DNA from: Acidimicrobiaceae bacterium
GTDB taxonomy: Bacteria > Actinomycetota > Acidimicrobiia > Acidimicrobiales > Bog-793
NCBI GenBank assembly: GCA_025464005.1
Contig: JAODBO010000082.1
Span: 1-64,000, forward strand
Direction: 5' to 3'
Length of the DNA: 64,000 nt
Below the pieces are notes generated by a model. The model searched no databases. It saw only the letters and a list, made by a program, of their open reading frames with translations, and was not told the origin of the DNA. Below, piece by piece: positions 25,833 through 37,439 of the stretch; position 1 is the first letter of the stretch; each line of letters opens with the position of its first letter. The position numbers were made by a program, and so were the translations under genes.

Positions 25833-27010
25833 GCGGTGCCCGCGACGGCGGCGGCGAAGCCGCGGGGCAGCGGGGGCCGTCGCGGGCGCCCGGGCCGACC
25901 GATCTGGCAGGGATCGTCGCCAAGCGGAGCGTGCTCGTCTGCTGCGGCTCGGGTGGCGTGGGCAAGACGACGACGGCCGCGGCGCTCGCGCTCTTCGCCG
26001 CGGGGCAGGGGCGGCGCGCATGTGTCGTGACGATCGATCCGGCGCGCCGGCTCGCCGACGCGCTCGGCGCAGTAGACGTGACGAACGTGCCGCACCGGAT
26101 CGACGGGCCGTGGGCCGGCGAGCTCTCGGCGGTGATGCTCGATGCCAAGGGCACCTTCGACGACCTCGTGCACCGTTACGCGGCCGACGACGAGCAGGCG
26201 GCGCGTATCCTCGGCAACCGGCTCTACCAGAATCTCGTGTCCGCGCTCTCGGGCACCCAGGAGTACATGGCGACGGAGAAGCTGTTCGAGCTCCACGAGA
26301 GCGGCGACTTCGACCTCGTCGTCGTGGACACGCCGCCGACGCGCAACGCGCTCGACTTCCTCGAGGCGCCCAGCCGCCTCGCCGGCTTCTTGGACAATCG
26401 GGTCTTCCGGCTGCTGCTCACGCCGGGAAGGGCCTACCTGAAGGCGATGAGCGTCGCGACCCAGCTCCTGCTGCGCACCATCGGCAAGGTTGCGGGCAGC
26501 GAGATCGTAGAGGACACGATCGCGTTCTTCCAGGCTTTCGAGGGGATGGAGGAGGGTTTCAGGGAGCGGGCCGCCCGCGTCGAGCGCCTGCTCGCCGATG
26601 CCGGCACGGGCTTCGTGGTCGTCGCCGCACCGCGCCGAGACTCGATGGACCAGGCGGAGTTCTTCGCCGCCAAGCTCGCATCCTCGGGCCACACCCTCGA
26701 CGCGCTCGTGGTGAACCGCGTCCACCCTGACTTCGGACCCCCGATCGACGCGCCGCCGGCGGCGGCCGTGGACGCGCTCGCCGCGGCGAGCTGGACCGCG
26801 CTCACCGACAACCTGGGCGAGATGGGCGCCGTCGTCGCCCGGGAGTCGGCCTTCCTCGCCTCGCTCGAGGAAGCGGTGGACCCTGCGCCGGTCGTGCGGG
26901 TCCCGTTCCTCGACGACGACATCCACGACCTCACGGGACTCGCCGGCGTCGTTCGCTACCTGGTCGGCGGGGAGCTACCTTGGGCACGTGGCCAATCTCG
27001 TGATCGTTAG
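25829..27010 (+). CDS. ArsA/Get3-like ATPase, second subunit
   Basis: This 393-residue partner ATPase has Walker A CCGSGGVGKTTTAA (about residues 38-51), then VVTIDPARRLADALG, which is typical of the ArsA superfamily, and VVVDTPPTRNALDFL as switch II. The helical insert SRLAGFLDNRVFRLLL onward suits a hetero-dimer. It is translationally coupled to the first subunit by a GTGA overlap, and its last ~23 bp overlap the following receiver-protein gene. Together they likely form one ATPase complex; the client is unknown. Confidence 0.87.
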   Translation: MSGARDGGGEAAGQRGPSRAPGPTDLAGIVAKRSVLVCCGSGGVGKTTTAAALALFAAGQGRRACVVTIDPARRLADALGAVDVTNVPHRIDGPWAGELSAVMLDAKGTFDDLVHRYAADDEQAARILGNRLYQNLVSALSGTQEYMATEKLFELHESGDFDLVVVDTPPTRNALDFLEAPSRLAGFLDNRVFRLLLTPGRAYLKAMSVATQLLLRTIGKVAGSEIVEDTIAFFQAFEGMEEGFRERAARVERLLADAGTGFVVVAAPRRDSMDQAEFFAAKLASSGHTLDALVVNRVHPDFGPPIDAPPAAAVDALAAASWTALTDNLGEMGAVVARESAFLASLEEAVDPAPVVRVPFLDDDIHDLTGLAGVVRYLVGGELPWARGQSRDR

Positions 27011-27407
27011 CGACGCGACGGGTGTCCTTGCCGATGTCCGTGCTGTCGTCGACGACGGGGAGAACGACATCGTTGAGGTCCGCTCGGGCGAGCAGGTGCG
27101 CGCCGTGGTTCACGCCGACCCACCCGACCTCGTCATCACCGACTGCCAGGTGCAGAACATGGGCGGCATCGCAGTCGCGCTCGACCTCAAGCTGGAAGAG
27201 TCCGGCGGCCGCTTGCCCCACGTCCCGGTGCTGATCCTGCTCGACCGGCGAGCCGACGTCTTCCTCGCGAAGCGATCGGCCGCGGAGGGCTATCTCGTGA
27301 AGCCCCTCGACCCGATCCGGCTGCGCCGGGCCGTCGAGGCGCTCCTCGAAGGCGGCACGTTCCACGACGACTCCTACAAGCCGCTGTCGGTCGCTGCGAC
27401 CGACTGA
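26988..27407 (+). CDS. stand-alone receiver-domain protein
   Basis: A 139-residue CheY-like protein with no output domain. The phospho-acceptor is Asp52 (LVITDCQVQNMGG), with Lys105 in LVKPLD and a short C-terminal extension. The acidic pocket residues near the N-terminus are weak (VIVSDATG). GTG 26988 lies inside the end of the ArsA-like gene, with GGGGAG upstream. No sensor kinase is nearby. Its place in the ArsA-like operon suggests it modulates that complex or reads a phospho-signal for it. This is inference. Confidence 0.82.
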   Translation: MANLVIVSDATGVLADVRAVVDDGENDIVEVRSGEQVRAVVHADPPDLVITDCQVQNMGGIAVALDLKLEESGGRLPHVPVLILLDRRADVFLAKRSAAEGYLVKPLDPIRLRRAVEALLEGGTFHDDSYKPLSVAATD

Positions 27408-27494
27408 GCCCGCAGAGGGCGGGTGTGCCGGACGAGCGAGCTGGTTCGGCGTGGACCCTGACCGTCTCCACGCGCTGCGACGGGAGGGGCCGGG

Positions 27495-28343
27495 ATGATC
27501 CTCGACAGGTTCCGCCGGTCGCCGGCGGCTGCGCCCGCTCCGCCCCCCTCCCAGCAGGAGCTCCGGATCACGAACGGCCTTGCGTCGCTACGCGAGGCGA
27601 CCGCCCGGGACATCATGACCCCTCGGGTGGACGTGGAGGCGCTACCGGCTCCGGTGCTCTTCGCCGACGTCGCGCACGCGGTGCGCCGATCGGGTCATAG
27701 TCACTTCCCGGTCTTCGAGGACGACCTCGACCGGCTGCTCGGCGTGCTGTTCGTCAAGGACCTGTTCCATCTGGAGGGCACCGGGAGCCGCGGCACCCGC
27801 CTCGGGGACGCTCCAGGCGACGGTGGCCTGCCGGGGGGCCTCGACGTGACGAGCCGGGTGCGCGAGCCCTACGTCGTCCCGGAGTCGCGCTCCGCGCTCG
27901 AGGTGCTCTCGGACATGCGCGTCCGGCGCCGCGGCTTCGCGGTCGTGGTCGACGAGCACGGCGGATTCGCCGGCGTGCTCACGATCAAGGACCTCGTGAG
28001 CGAGCTGGTCGGCGACCTGCGCGACGAGTTCGACCGCTCGGACAGCCCGGCCGTGGTTCGCATCGACGCCACGCGCTTCCTCGTCGACGGCTCGTGCGCG
28101 GTCGGCGAGGTACGCGAGGCGACCGGCGCCGACATCCCCGACGGCGAGTACGTCACGCTCGGCGGCTTCCTCTTCGACGCCTTCGGGCACATCCCGGCCG
28201 AGGGCGAGGAGCTCGAGGCGGGCCCCTGGTCCTTTCGCGTGGCGCGGATGGATCGTCGCCGCGTGGCCAAGGTGGTGGTCCAGGCACGATCGGCTACGAT
28301 TGCCCCCGGCGACGGCGAGAGCCGGAAGGCCGACGGGAAGTAG
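27495..28343 (+). CDS. CorC/HlyC-like CBS-domain protein
   Basis: A 282-residue soluble protein with two CBS domains (about residues 38-175; TARDIMTPRVDVEALP, VDEHGGFAGVLTIKDLVSELVGD) and a C-terminal CorC_HlyC domain (about 190-265). These proteins help magnesium or cobalt efflux and transport in other bacteria. No membrane DUF21 domain is present, unlike the CNNM-like full-length form. The gene's TAG stop falls inside tRNA-Pro, so the two share 10 bp. The ATG start at 27495 follows GGGAGGGGCCGGG. Confidence 0.85.
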   Translation: MILDRFRRSPAAAPAPPPSQQELRITNGLASLREATARDIMTPRVDVEALPAPVLFADVAHAVRRSGHSHFPVFEDDLDRLLGVLFVKDLFHLEGTGSRGTRLGDAPGDGGLPGGLDVTSRVREPYVVPESRSALEVLSDMRVRRRGFAVVVDEHGGFAGVLTIKDLVSELVGDLRDEFDRSDSPAVVRIDATRFLVDGSCAVGEVREATGADIPDGEYVTLGGFLFDAFGHIPAEGEELEAGPWSFRVARMDRRRVAKVVVQARSATIAPGDGESRKADGK

Positions 28344-28408
28344 CGCAGCTTGGTTAGCGCGCAGCGTTCGGGACGCTGAGGTCGCGGGTTCGAATCCCGC
28401 CTTCCCGA
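28334..28408 (+). tRNA. tRNA-Pro (anticodon CGG)
   Basis: A full cloverleaf can be drawn: acceptor CGGGAAG/CTTCCCG, D-arm with GCGC/GCGC, anticodon stem CAGCG/CGCTG with loop TTCGGGA (anticodon CGG, proline), T-arm GCGGG TTCGAAT CCCGC, discriminator A, and no encoded CCA. It reads CCG codons. The 5' end overlaps the last 10 bases of the CBS-domain gene. Confidence 0.97.
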
Positions 28409-28480
28409 CCCGGGAAACGGTCGCCGAGCCGACTGGCCCGTAGCCGAGAGCTCGGTCCGCGAGCGCCGAGGGAGCCCTTG

Positions 28481-29377
28481 ATGTCCGACCAGCTGTACGT
28501 TTCGACGGACGCGCACGGAGTCCAGCGCGTCGACGAAGGCGACGTCGTCTGGGGGCTGCCTTCGCCGAGCGGGACGCCGGGCGAGGTCACGACCGGCAAG
28601 GCGCCGCTCGTGCTCCGCGACGCCCAAGCGCTGCTCGACGATCTCGGCGAGCGGATCTTCCTCGCAGAGCCCGTGAGCGACGTCGCGACCGCCGACGAAG
28701 CCGGGATCGTGGTGACCGGCACGGCGCGACTCCTCGCCGAGACCGCCTGGGGGGTCGAGCGCGCCGCGGAGTTCGCACTGGACTGCGCGGAGCACGTGCT
28801 CGGCGACTCAGCGGATGCCGTGCTGCCGAACGGGGCCACGCTCGGCGCCGTAGTCGCCGACGCACGCCAGGTGCTCGAGCGATCGAGCGATGCCGCTGAG
28901 AAGCACCTCGGCGTCCTGGCGCGTCTCGCGGCGGCCCGCCGCCTCCGCCAGCGCGGCGAGCTGCTCGGTGACCTCGCTATCGAGGCGCTCGAGGACGACC
29001 TGACGACGGCGATGGACGCCCTGGACGACCCGGCCTGGGCCACCGTCGCAACGGTGCGCGACGCCGTGCTCGGCGCCGTCGAGGCCGTCCGTCACCTCGC
29101 GCTGCCGCGCTACATCGAGGCCCGAGAGCGTGCCTACGAGGAGGACTCCGAGGGTGCTGACGGCAAACGAGAGACACCAGCGGGCATCCTGATGACGCCG
29201 TGGGGTCCAATCACCCTCGGGGCCGAGCACCAGCCGGGCTATGCACCTGCTTGGGTCGCCGCACGCGATACAGCGCTACGCGCTCGCGACGCCGTGCGCG
29301 CCCAAGGCGGTGACGAGGGAACGGAGCGCTCGTGGCAGTCACAACGGCTCGTGGAGCTCCTCCAGGCGAACGCCTAG
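28481..29377 (+). CDS. conserved-looking helical protein of unknown function
   Basis: I do not recognise this gene. The 298-residue product is acidic and mostly alpha-helical, with long alanine- and leucine-rich stretches (about 75-215) and no signal peptide or membrane segment. Sequence landmarks are LPRYIEARERAYEE and TPAGILMTPWGPITLGAEHQ near the C-terminus. ATG 28481 follows GAGGGAG. It lies 72 bp after tRNA-Pro and converges with a small minus-strand gene. Codon bias and the ribosome site support translation. Confidence 0.75.
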   Translation: MSDQLYVSTDAHGVQRVDEGDVVWGLPSPSGTPGEVTTGKAPLVLRDAQALLDDLGERIFLAEPVSDVATADEAGIVVTGTARLLAETAWGVERAAEFALDCAEHVLGDSADAVLPNGATLGAVVADARQVLERSSDAAEKHLGVLARLAAARRLRQRGELLGDLAIEALEDDLTTAMDALDDPAWATVATVRDAVLGAVEAVRHLALPRYIEARERAYEEDSEGADGKRETPAGILMTPWGPITLGAEHQPGYAPAWVAARDTALRARDAVRAQGGDEGTERSWQSQRLVELLQANA

Positions 29378-29432
29378 CCGGCTCGCTGGTTCGAGCTCCC
29401 TCGTCAGAACTTTCCTGGAGAGGGATTTTCGG

Positions 29433-29822
29433 TCAGACGGTGGCGAGCGGGCTCGTGCCCGCGAGTACTGCCCGCACCTCGGTCATCGTGTCCGTGAGCT
29501 CCTGCGAGGTGGTGAGAGCACGCCCCACCAGCACCGTGAGCAGGTTCTCCACCGGGACGGCGACCACGGCGTCGACGTCGCGGGCGACGCTCCACACCTG
29601 GAGCAGCGGGTTGACCACGCGGCTCACCGACACAACGCCACTGCCCATCTCGGCGAGGAATGACTGGATTGCCTGCTCCAGCTCGTCGGCCTGGCTCGAG
29701 TCGCCCTCTGTCGACGCAGCCTCGTCCGTGGACCGCACGGCCTCGGCTGGCCCGCCGGACGCCACCGCGTCACCAACTGCGGGGGCGACGACCGCGGACG
29801 GCTCCGTCGTGGGACCCGTCAT
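29433..29822 (-). CDS. small acidic protein of unknown function
   Basis: The ~129-residue product has an acidic, low-complexity N-terminal half (EAVRSTDEAAST) and a helical C-terminal half beginning QADELEQAIQSFLAEMG. ATG 29822 gives an ATGA overlap with the stop of the CHAP-protein gene and has AGGGA upstream; ATG 29846 is possible but would overlap further. It has no recognised domain. Co-transcription with the secreted CHAP protein suggests a related role, but this is not shown. Confidence 0.6.
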   Translation of the reverse strand: MTGPTTEPSAVVAPAVGDAVASGGPAEAVRSTDEAASTEGDSSQADELEQAIQSFLAEMGSGVVSVSRVVNPLLQVWSVARDVDAVVAVPVENLLTVLVGRALTTSQELTDTMTEVRAVLAGTSPLATV

Positions 29823-30934
29823 CTCGTCCCTGTCTGCGTCTTCCATAGGACCAGCGTAGCGGCGAACCTGCTCGAAGACGCGGCAGGGCCACGAGAAGCA
29901 TCCCGACGGCGGCCGGGTCGAGACCGCACAAGAGCGACCCGCTCAGATCCCGGCGTGGCGAGACGGACCGTCGAACCCGCCAGGGGGAGACCTAGGCCCG
30001 CGGTCACCAGCGGTGGGGCGGATCTCACGAAGGGCGAGCCCGAGGTCCCGGCGTGCGCGTCCAGCGCGAGCCGCGCGGTGAGGCCAACCCAATCGACGCG
30101 GACGGCGTCGAAGTAGACCCGTCGCTTCGCGGCAACGCGCCGCTGCGCGGCCGCGGCGGCCTGGACCGCGGGCATGGGGCCGATGTGCAGCCACTCGGCG
30201 TACGCGAACTGGTACTCGGGGTTCGAAGGTGCGTCGGGGTCCTCGAGACGCCAGCCGACGACGTCGATGGTCTTCCAGTAGTCCGTGCTCGCGACGTTCT
30301 CCTGCGCTACGACGATCCTGCCGTCCCCCGTCGCCCCGTCCACGGCGCTCTTCACCACCACGGCGACGTGACCGTCGTCATATCCCTGGAACGACGGGTC
30401 CTCGGCGAGGCTCAGGACATCGCCCGGCTCGGGAGGGTGACCGACGGATGACGACGTCCCGTTCACGTAGAGCGTGCTCTCCGGGTAGGCCGCGTGGTAA
30501 TTGGCGGCCACGGACTCGCCGTTGGCGTGCACCGGCGCGAGGCCGTAGACAACGGCAAGGAAGCGGTCGGCGAGCTCGACGCACTGGAATCCAGGCGTCG
30601 CGCTGTAGTAGCCAGACGTGATGCCTCCCGGGCCGGGGAGGTTCACGTAGTCCCACGTGCCTCCGTAGGCCGGGCCGACGCCGCAGATCGGCAGGTCGGG
30701 CACGGTCGCGGTCCAGCCGACGAGCGACGAGCCGTGTGACGAGCACCACGTCGCCGAGGTCGGGCCCTCGCCGAGCCTCGGGATGGTCGCCGCGTCCGCA
30801 GGGCTCGACGCGCCCTGGAGCGCCCAGCTTCCAACAGCGAGCGCCGGTACACAGGCACTCGCGAGGCCGACGCGCCCCAGCCGTGCGAGCGTCCTCGGCC
30901 ACGATCGTCGGGGACGTTCGCGGGTGCGCGCCAT
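29819..30934 (-). CDS. secreted CHAP-domain peptidoglycan hydrolase
   Basis: A 371-residue exported protein. A basic N-terminus and hydrophobic segment (residues 19-49) form a signal peptide, then comes a CHAP domain with the catalytic Cys118 (GFQCVELADRF) and His189 (DDGHVAVVV), the pattern of NlpC/P60-like amidases or endopeptidases acting on cell-wall peptides. The C-terminal ~130 residues lack a recognised binding domain. ATG 30934 follows GAGGAGG. Upstream is an unusually AT-rich leader shared with the divergent proS. The exact bond cleaved is unknown. Confidence 0.85.
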   Translation of the reverse strand: MARTRERPRRSWPRTLARLGRVGLASACVPALAVGSWALQGASSPADAATIPRLGEGPTSATWCSSHGSSLVGWTATVPDLPICGVGPAYGGTWDYVNLPGPGGITSGYYSATPGFQCVELADRFLAVVYGLAPVHANGESVAANYHAAYPESTLYVNGTSSSVGHPPEPGDVLSLAEDPSFQGYDDGHVAVVVKSAVDGATGDGRIVVAQENVASTDYWKTIDVVGWRLEDPDAPSNPEYQFAYAEWLHIGPMPAVQAAAAAQRRVAAKRRVYFDAVRVDWVGLTARLALDAHAGTSGSPFVRSAPPLVTAGLGLPLAGSTVRLATPGSERVALVRSRPGRRRDASRGPAASSSRFAATLVLWKTQTGTR

Positions 30935-31030
30935 GGACCTCCTCGTCGGCGGTGGTCCGGCAGCGAGCATCGCTCCAGCGGCTGGACGCCATAAGGTAGC
31001 GAGCCAAGTGCACACACTTCAACCCTCATC

Positions 31031-31063
31031 GCCATTTCGATCCTGTGACAAAGGACGAAATGG
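31031..31063. promoter_or_regulatory. inverted repeat in CHAP/proS intergenic region
   Basis: CCATTTCG and CGAAATGG form an 8-bp perfect inverted repeat, extended inside by TCCT/AGGA. It sits in the most AT-rich stretch of this region (about 31,010-31,110), some 100 bp upstream of the CHAP gene. It could be a regulator binding site or an RNA hairpin; I do not match it to a known riboswitch. Nothing else is evident in the 30,935-31,334 gap. Confidence 0.5.
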
Positions 31064-31325
31064 AGCAATTCACGGCGATTTTTGCCACTTATAACTCCAA
31101 GCGTGCATCATCCGTCACTGACCGTGCTCGGAACTGGCGGACGTCGCCAGCAGTGACCGACCTCTGCGGCCGGCTCGGCACCCGTGCGATTGCCCCTTCA
31201 GGCAACGCGGTGCGCCCAATCGGCGAATGAAGGGCGCTCGCTCGAGCCCACGTGAGCCGCTTCCGGGTCGCGCCGCGGGGGCTACGATCGGCGTGCGTCG
31301 CGCCCACCCCCTCCCGCCGTGCTAG

Positions 31326-32777
<1,452 letters not shown>

Positions 32778-32809
32778 CCAACACGGCCGGACGCGCCCGC
32801 CCGGGAGGA

Positions 32810-33859
<1,050 letters not shown>

Positions 33860-35074
33860 TCAGCCGTCCAGGTCGAACGCCGCGTGCAGGATGCGGACCG
33901 CCTGGTCCGCCGCGCCCGCGTCCACCATGCAGGAGATGCGGATCGGGGAAGTCGAGATCATCAAGATGTTGATCTCCTCGCGGGCGAGCGCCTCGAACAT
34001 GGTCGCGGTCACCCCGGGGTGCGTCTTCATCCCGGCGCCGACGAGCGACACCTGGGCGACGTTCTCGTCGACGAGCACCGACGCCGAGTCGATCTTCGGC
34101 GCGAGGTCGCGCGCGATGGCGACCGCCTCGTGCAGCTCGGTGCGGGGCACGGTGAAGGAGATGTCCGTCGTCCCGTCGTGCGAGGTGTTCTGGACGATCA
34201 TGTCGACGTTGACGCCCGCCTCGGCGAGCGCACGAAACAGTGACGCGGCGATGCCTGGCCGGTCCGGGACTCCCGTAATGGTCAGCTTGGCCTCGGAAGT
34301 GTCGCTCGTGACAGCCGAGACGATCGCTTGCTCCATGGTCGGAACCTCCTCGGTGACCCACGTGCCCGGCTCCCAGGTGAAGCTCGAACGGACGTGCAGC
34401 GGGACGTGGTGATTGCGGGCGAACTCGACCGAGCGCAGTGCGAGGACGCGCCCACCGGTCGCGGCGATCTCGAGCATCTCCTCGAACGAGACCTGGCGCA
34501 GGCGCCGGGCCGTTGGAACGATGCGGGGATCCGCACTGAAGACTCCGGAGACGTCGGTGTAGATCTCGCAGCGTTCGGCGCCGAGCGAAGCCGCAAGCGC
34601 TACAGCGGTCGTGTCGGAGCCACCACGCCCGAGGGTGGTGACGTCGCGATTGGCCGAAACGCCCTGGAACCCCGCCACGACCGGCACGATGCCCGCGGCG
34701 ACGGACTCGCGGAGCCGATCGCCGCGCACCTCGAGGATCTTGGCCTTGGTGTGGGTGGTGTCCGTGATGATCCCGGCCTGGCTGCCCGTGAACGAGGCGG
34801 CGGCGACACCGAGCTCGGCGAGAGCCATGCAGACGAGCGCCATCGAGATCCTCTCGCCGGCGGTGAGCAACATGTCGAGCTCGCGACCCGGCTGGACGGA
34901 GCTGACGTCCTCGGCGAGACGGATGAGGGAGTCGGTGGTCTTGCCCATGGCGGATACGACGACGACGACGTCGTCCCCAGCGCGGCGCGTGCGCGCGATG
35001 TGATCGGCAACGGCACGGATCCGGTCAGCGTCCGCCACCGAGGTGCCGCCGAACTTCTGAACGGCGAGAGGCAC
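33860..35074 (-). CDS. lysC: aspartate kinase
   Basis: This kinase phosphorylates aspartate at the start of the lysine/threonine/methionine pathway. It begins with the family motif [13 protein letters not shown], has [12 protein letters not shown] and [14 protein letters not shown], and ends in two ACT domains that bind lysine and threonine ([11 protein letters not shown], then [13 protein letters not shown]). The 404-residue length is usual for the alpha form; an internal beta start is common in this family but I did not identify one. GTG 35074 is the start. It is co-transcribed with asd. Confidence 0.96.
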   Translation of the reverse strand: MPLAVQKFGGTSVADADRIRAVADHIARTRRAGDDVVVVVSAMGKTTDSLIRLAEDVSSVQPGRELDMLLTAGERISMALVCMALAELGVAAASFTGSQAGIITDTTHTKAKILEVRGDRLRESVAAGIVPVVAGFQGVSANRDVTTLGRGGSDTTAVALAASLGAERCEIYTDVSGVFSADPRIVPTARRLRQVSFEEMLEIAATGGRVLALRSVEFARNHHVPLHVRSSFTWEPGTWVTEEVPTMEQAIVSAVTSDTSEAKLTITGVPDRPGIAASLFRALAEAGVNVDMIVQNTSHDGTTDISFTVPRTELHEAVAIARDLAPKIDSASVLVDENVAQVSLVGAGMKTHPGVTATMFEALAREEINILMISTSPIRISCMVDAGAADQAVRILHAAFDLDG

Positions 35075-35115
35075 CCCGCCAAACTACCTCGCCGTCGCGG
35101 CTAGCTTGTCCGACC

Positions 35116-35940
35116 GTGCCGAGCGACAAGCGAGCGCGCCAACGCGCCATGCGAGAGGTGAAGATCGCCGAGCAGGAACGCCGGCGACAGCGACACCAGA
35201 AGTATCGGCGCGCCGGCGGCGCGGTGCTCGTCGTCGCCATCGTCATCGGCCTGGTCGTCGCCCTGAGCGGCGGCGGAGGCCCGAAGAAGAAGAGCGCTGC
35301 GCCGACCACCACCACGGCGTCCAAGGCGACGACCACGACGACGAAGGTGCCCACCGCCGTGGCGCCGGTCTGCCCGCCTTCCACGCCCGCCGGCGCGTCC
35401 AAGCGGGTGGTCGCCTTCACGAAGGCGCCTCCCACGTGCACCTCAGCGACCGGCGTCTACGACGCGACCGTCCAGACCGACGTCGGCACCTTCGTGATCA
35501 AGATGGACGCCAAGGCGTCGCCCGCCGCCGTGAACAACTTCGTGTTCCTCGCCCGCTACCACTTCTTCGACGGCACGACCTTCCCCCGGGTGGTCAAGGG
35601 CTTCGTCGTCCAGGGAGGCTCACCGGACGACACGACATCCGGCGGCCCCGGCTACTCCTTCACGGGCAACGAGCCCGCGGCGAGCTGCACGGCCAAATCC
35701 GACTGCTACACGACCGGAAGCGTGGCCATGGCGAACTCGGGCAGCCCGTCGAGTGACGGAAGCCAGTTCTTCATCGTGCTCCCCGGAGGAGCGACGCAGC
35801 TCCAGCCGCCCGTGTACTCACTGTTCGGCCAGGTCGTCTCGGGGCTCTCCGTCGTCGAGAAGATCGGCAGCGACGGCGGCACGACCTCGACCGGTACGCC
35901 TAGCGTCGTTCACCACATCGTCAAGGTGACGATCAACTAG
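35116..35940 (+). CDS. membrane-anchored cyclophilin-type peptidyl-prolyl isomerase
   Basis: A 274-residue protein with a basic N-terminus, one membrane helix (about residues 35-50), a Thr/Lys-rich linker, and an extracytoplasmic cyclophilin domain (about 105-274). It shows FVFLARYHFFDGTTFPRVVKG, GFVVQGGSPDD and DGSQFFIVLPG. Such enzymes catalyse proline cis-trans isomerisation in exported or surface proteins. It lies 95 bp before a second, cytosolic cyclophilin, probably a tandem duplicate. Confidence 0.9.
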   Translation: MPSDKRARQRAMREVKIAEQERRRQRHQKYRRAGGAVLVVAIVIGLVVALSGGGGPKKKSAAPTTTTASKATTTTTKVPTAVAPVCPPSTPAGASKRVVAFTKAPPTCTSATGVYDATVQTDVGTFVIKMDAKASPAAVNNFVFLARYHFFDGTTFPRVVKGFVVQGGSPDDTTSGGPGYSFTGNEPAASCTAKSDCYTTGSVAMANSGSPSSDGSQFFIVLPGGATQLQPPVYSLFGQVVSGLSVVEKIGSDGGTTSTGTPSVVHHIVKVTIN

Positions 35941-36035
35941 CCGAGCGCACAGGCCCTAGCCTTAGCGCGCCCCGGCCCCCTCGGCTCGGGAGGCGCCCGG
36001 CGCAGAGCCCCCGAAACGAGAAACGGAGCCACACG

Positions 36036-36590
36036 ATGACGACAGAGTGCCCGCCGACCGACGGCTCCGCGCCACAGACGCGCCGCTTCGACGGACCTCC
36101 GCCGATGTGCATCGACCTCTCCCGGCGCTACACGGCGGTGATGCGCACGACGAAGGGGACCGCCACGTTCGCGCTCGACGCGATCGCCGCACCCCGCACG
36201 GTCAACAACTTCGTCTTCCTCGCCCGCTACCACTACTTCGACGACGTGGCCTTCCACCGGATCATCCCGGGCTTCGTCGTCCAGGGCGGCGACCCGACCG
36301 GCTCGGGCTCGGGCGGCCCCGGCTACCGGTTCGAGGACGAGCTGCCCTCTCCCGGCCGTTACGAGATCGGCTCGCTCGCCATGGCGAACGCCGGTCCGGA
36401 CACCAACGGGAGCCAGTTCTTCATCATCAGCGGGCCGCAGGGCACCCAACTACCGCCTGCCTACTCGCTCTTCGGCAAGGCCGTGTCGGGTCTCGACGTC
36501 GTCGCCGCGCTCGAAGCGGCGGGGAGCCGGTCGGGCAAGCCGTCCGAGCGGGTCGCCATCGAGTCCGTCGAGATCCTCGAGGCCGAGTAG
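36036..36590 (+). CDS. cytosolic cyclophilin-type peptidyl-prolyl isomerase
   Basis: This 184-residue cyclophilin has no signal or membrane segment. Its core shows NNFVFLARYHYFDDVAFHR, GFVVQGGDPTG, MANAGPDTNGSQFFI and a terminal SERVAIESVEILE. It is close in pattern to the membrane-anchored paralogue just upstream. ATG 36036 is preceded by ACGGAG at a moderate spacing. The gene converges with a peptidase S51 gene. Confidence 0.92.
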   Translation: MTTECPPTDGSAPQTRRFDGPPPMCIDLSRRYTAVMRTTKGTATFALDAIAAPRTVNNFVFLARYHYFDDVAFHRIIPGFVVQGGDPTGSGSGGPGYRFEDELPSPGRYEIGSLAMANAGPDTNGSQFFIISGPQGTQLPPAYSLFGKAVSGLDVVAALEAAGSRSGKPSERVAIESVEILEAE

Positions 36591-36602
36591 CCGCAAACGT
36601 CG

Positions 36603-36638
36603 GCCCGCCCGCGGCGCTGCACGAGCGCACCGGCGGGC
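36603..36638. terminator. convergent-gene hairpin
   Basis: GCCCGCC and GGCGGGC frame an inner GCGCT/AGCGC stem, in the 51-bp gap between the convergent cyclophilin and S51 peptidase genes. A two-way terminator is likely, though no T-tract is seen. Confidence 0.45.
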
Positions 36639-36641
36639 GGC

Positions 36642-37376
36642 TCAATCGGTGGGGCGCCCTGCGAGAGCCGTCAGGCCCACGTCGCGACCGTCCACGAAGA
36701 CGGCCGCGGATCCGCGGCCCTCGACGGACCACACGCCGTCGCTCTCGCGGATGAGCGCGGTCGTCTCGGGCAGTGCAACGACGGCGCAGCCGCTGTGCGC
36801 GAGGGCGACGGTCCTTCGCAGCTGCGCGGTCATCTCGCCGGTGTAGTGCGGTACCACGGCCATATCCCGGACGAAGCCCAGGCCGACGGTCAGCGCGCCC
36901 CCGCGCGGGTCGACCATCGGGTCGCTGAGCGACATCGCCCCCGCCGACGAGCCGGCGACGACGGCCCCGAGATGCCATGCGTGGCGCAGCGCGGTGAGTA
37001 CCGACGAATCCTTCAGCACGGAGCGGAGGTGCAGCGGAGAGCCGCCGGAGAGGTAGACGAAGCGAGCCTCGCGGACGACCGAAGCGAGCCGCTCGTCGTC
37101 CGCGTCGGTGCGGGAGAGAACCATGCATGGCCGGACCCGTCCGCCGAGCGACGCGAACCATCGCTCGGCGGTCGCGACCGCCCGATCCGGGTGCTCGTAG
37201 GCGGCCGCCGTCGGCAGCACCACGACCTCGCCGCCGGATCGGGCGAGCAGCCGTCGATCGAAGCTCGCCCCGTCGGTCCACTCCCCACCGCCGACGAAGA
37301 CGAGCGGTCCAGGGGCGCCATCGGTGGTGGCGCCGTCGCGCGCGGTGCGGTCGTCTGGCGGCGGCTCCGTCGTCAT
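36642..37376 (-). CDS. peptidase family S51-like protein
   Basis: A 244-residue protein of the S51 (dipeptidase E/cyanophycinase) fold. The nucleophile serine is in VAGSSAGAMSLSD; the FVGGGEW and LSGGSPLH loops are typical. The histidine of the catalytic pair is probably in PHYTGEM. It could act on aspartyl or other small peptides or cyanophycin-like substrates. No cyanophycin synthetase is in the window, so a dipeptidase role is more likely. The start at ATG 37376 lacks a strong ribosome site. Confidence 0.8.
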   Translation of the reverse strand: MTTEPPPDDRTARDGATTDGAPGPLVFVGGGEWTDGASFDRRLLARSGGEVVVLPTAAAYEHPDRAVATAERWFASLGGRVRPCMVLSRTDADDERLASVVREARFVYLSGGSPLHLRSVLKDSSVLTALRHAWHLGAVVAGSSAGAMSLSDPMVDPRGGALTVGLGFVRDMAVVPHYTGEMTAQLRRTVALAHSGCAVVALPETTALIRESDGVWSVEGRGSAAVFVDGRDVGLTALAGRPTD

Positions 37377-37439
37377 GCAGGCAAGCTACTCGGGCGGCGT
37401 TCGCCGAAGCCCGACCGGCTCGACGCCGCGTCCTCGACG

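Noticed and set aside
24831..27010. Arsenite efflux ATPase pair
   Set aside because: No ArsR, ArsC or ArsD nearby; the context matches the WhiB4-linked ATPase pair instead.
30935..31140. Possible c-di-AMP (ydaO) riboswitch upstream of the CHAP gene
   Set aside because: This class often precedes cell-wall hydrolases, but none of the conserved sequence blocks could be found.
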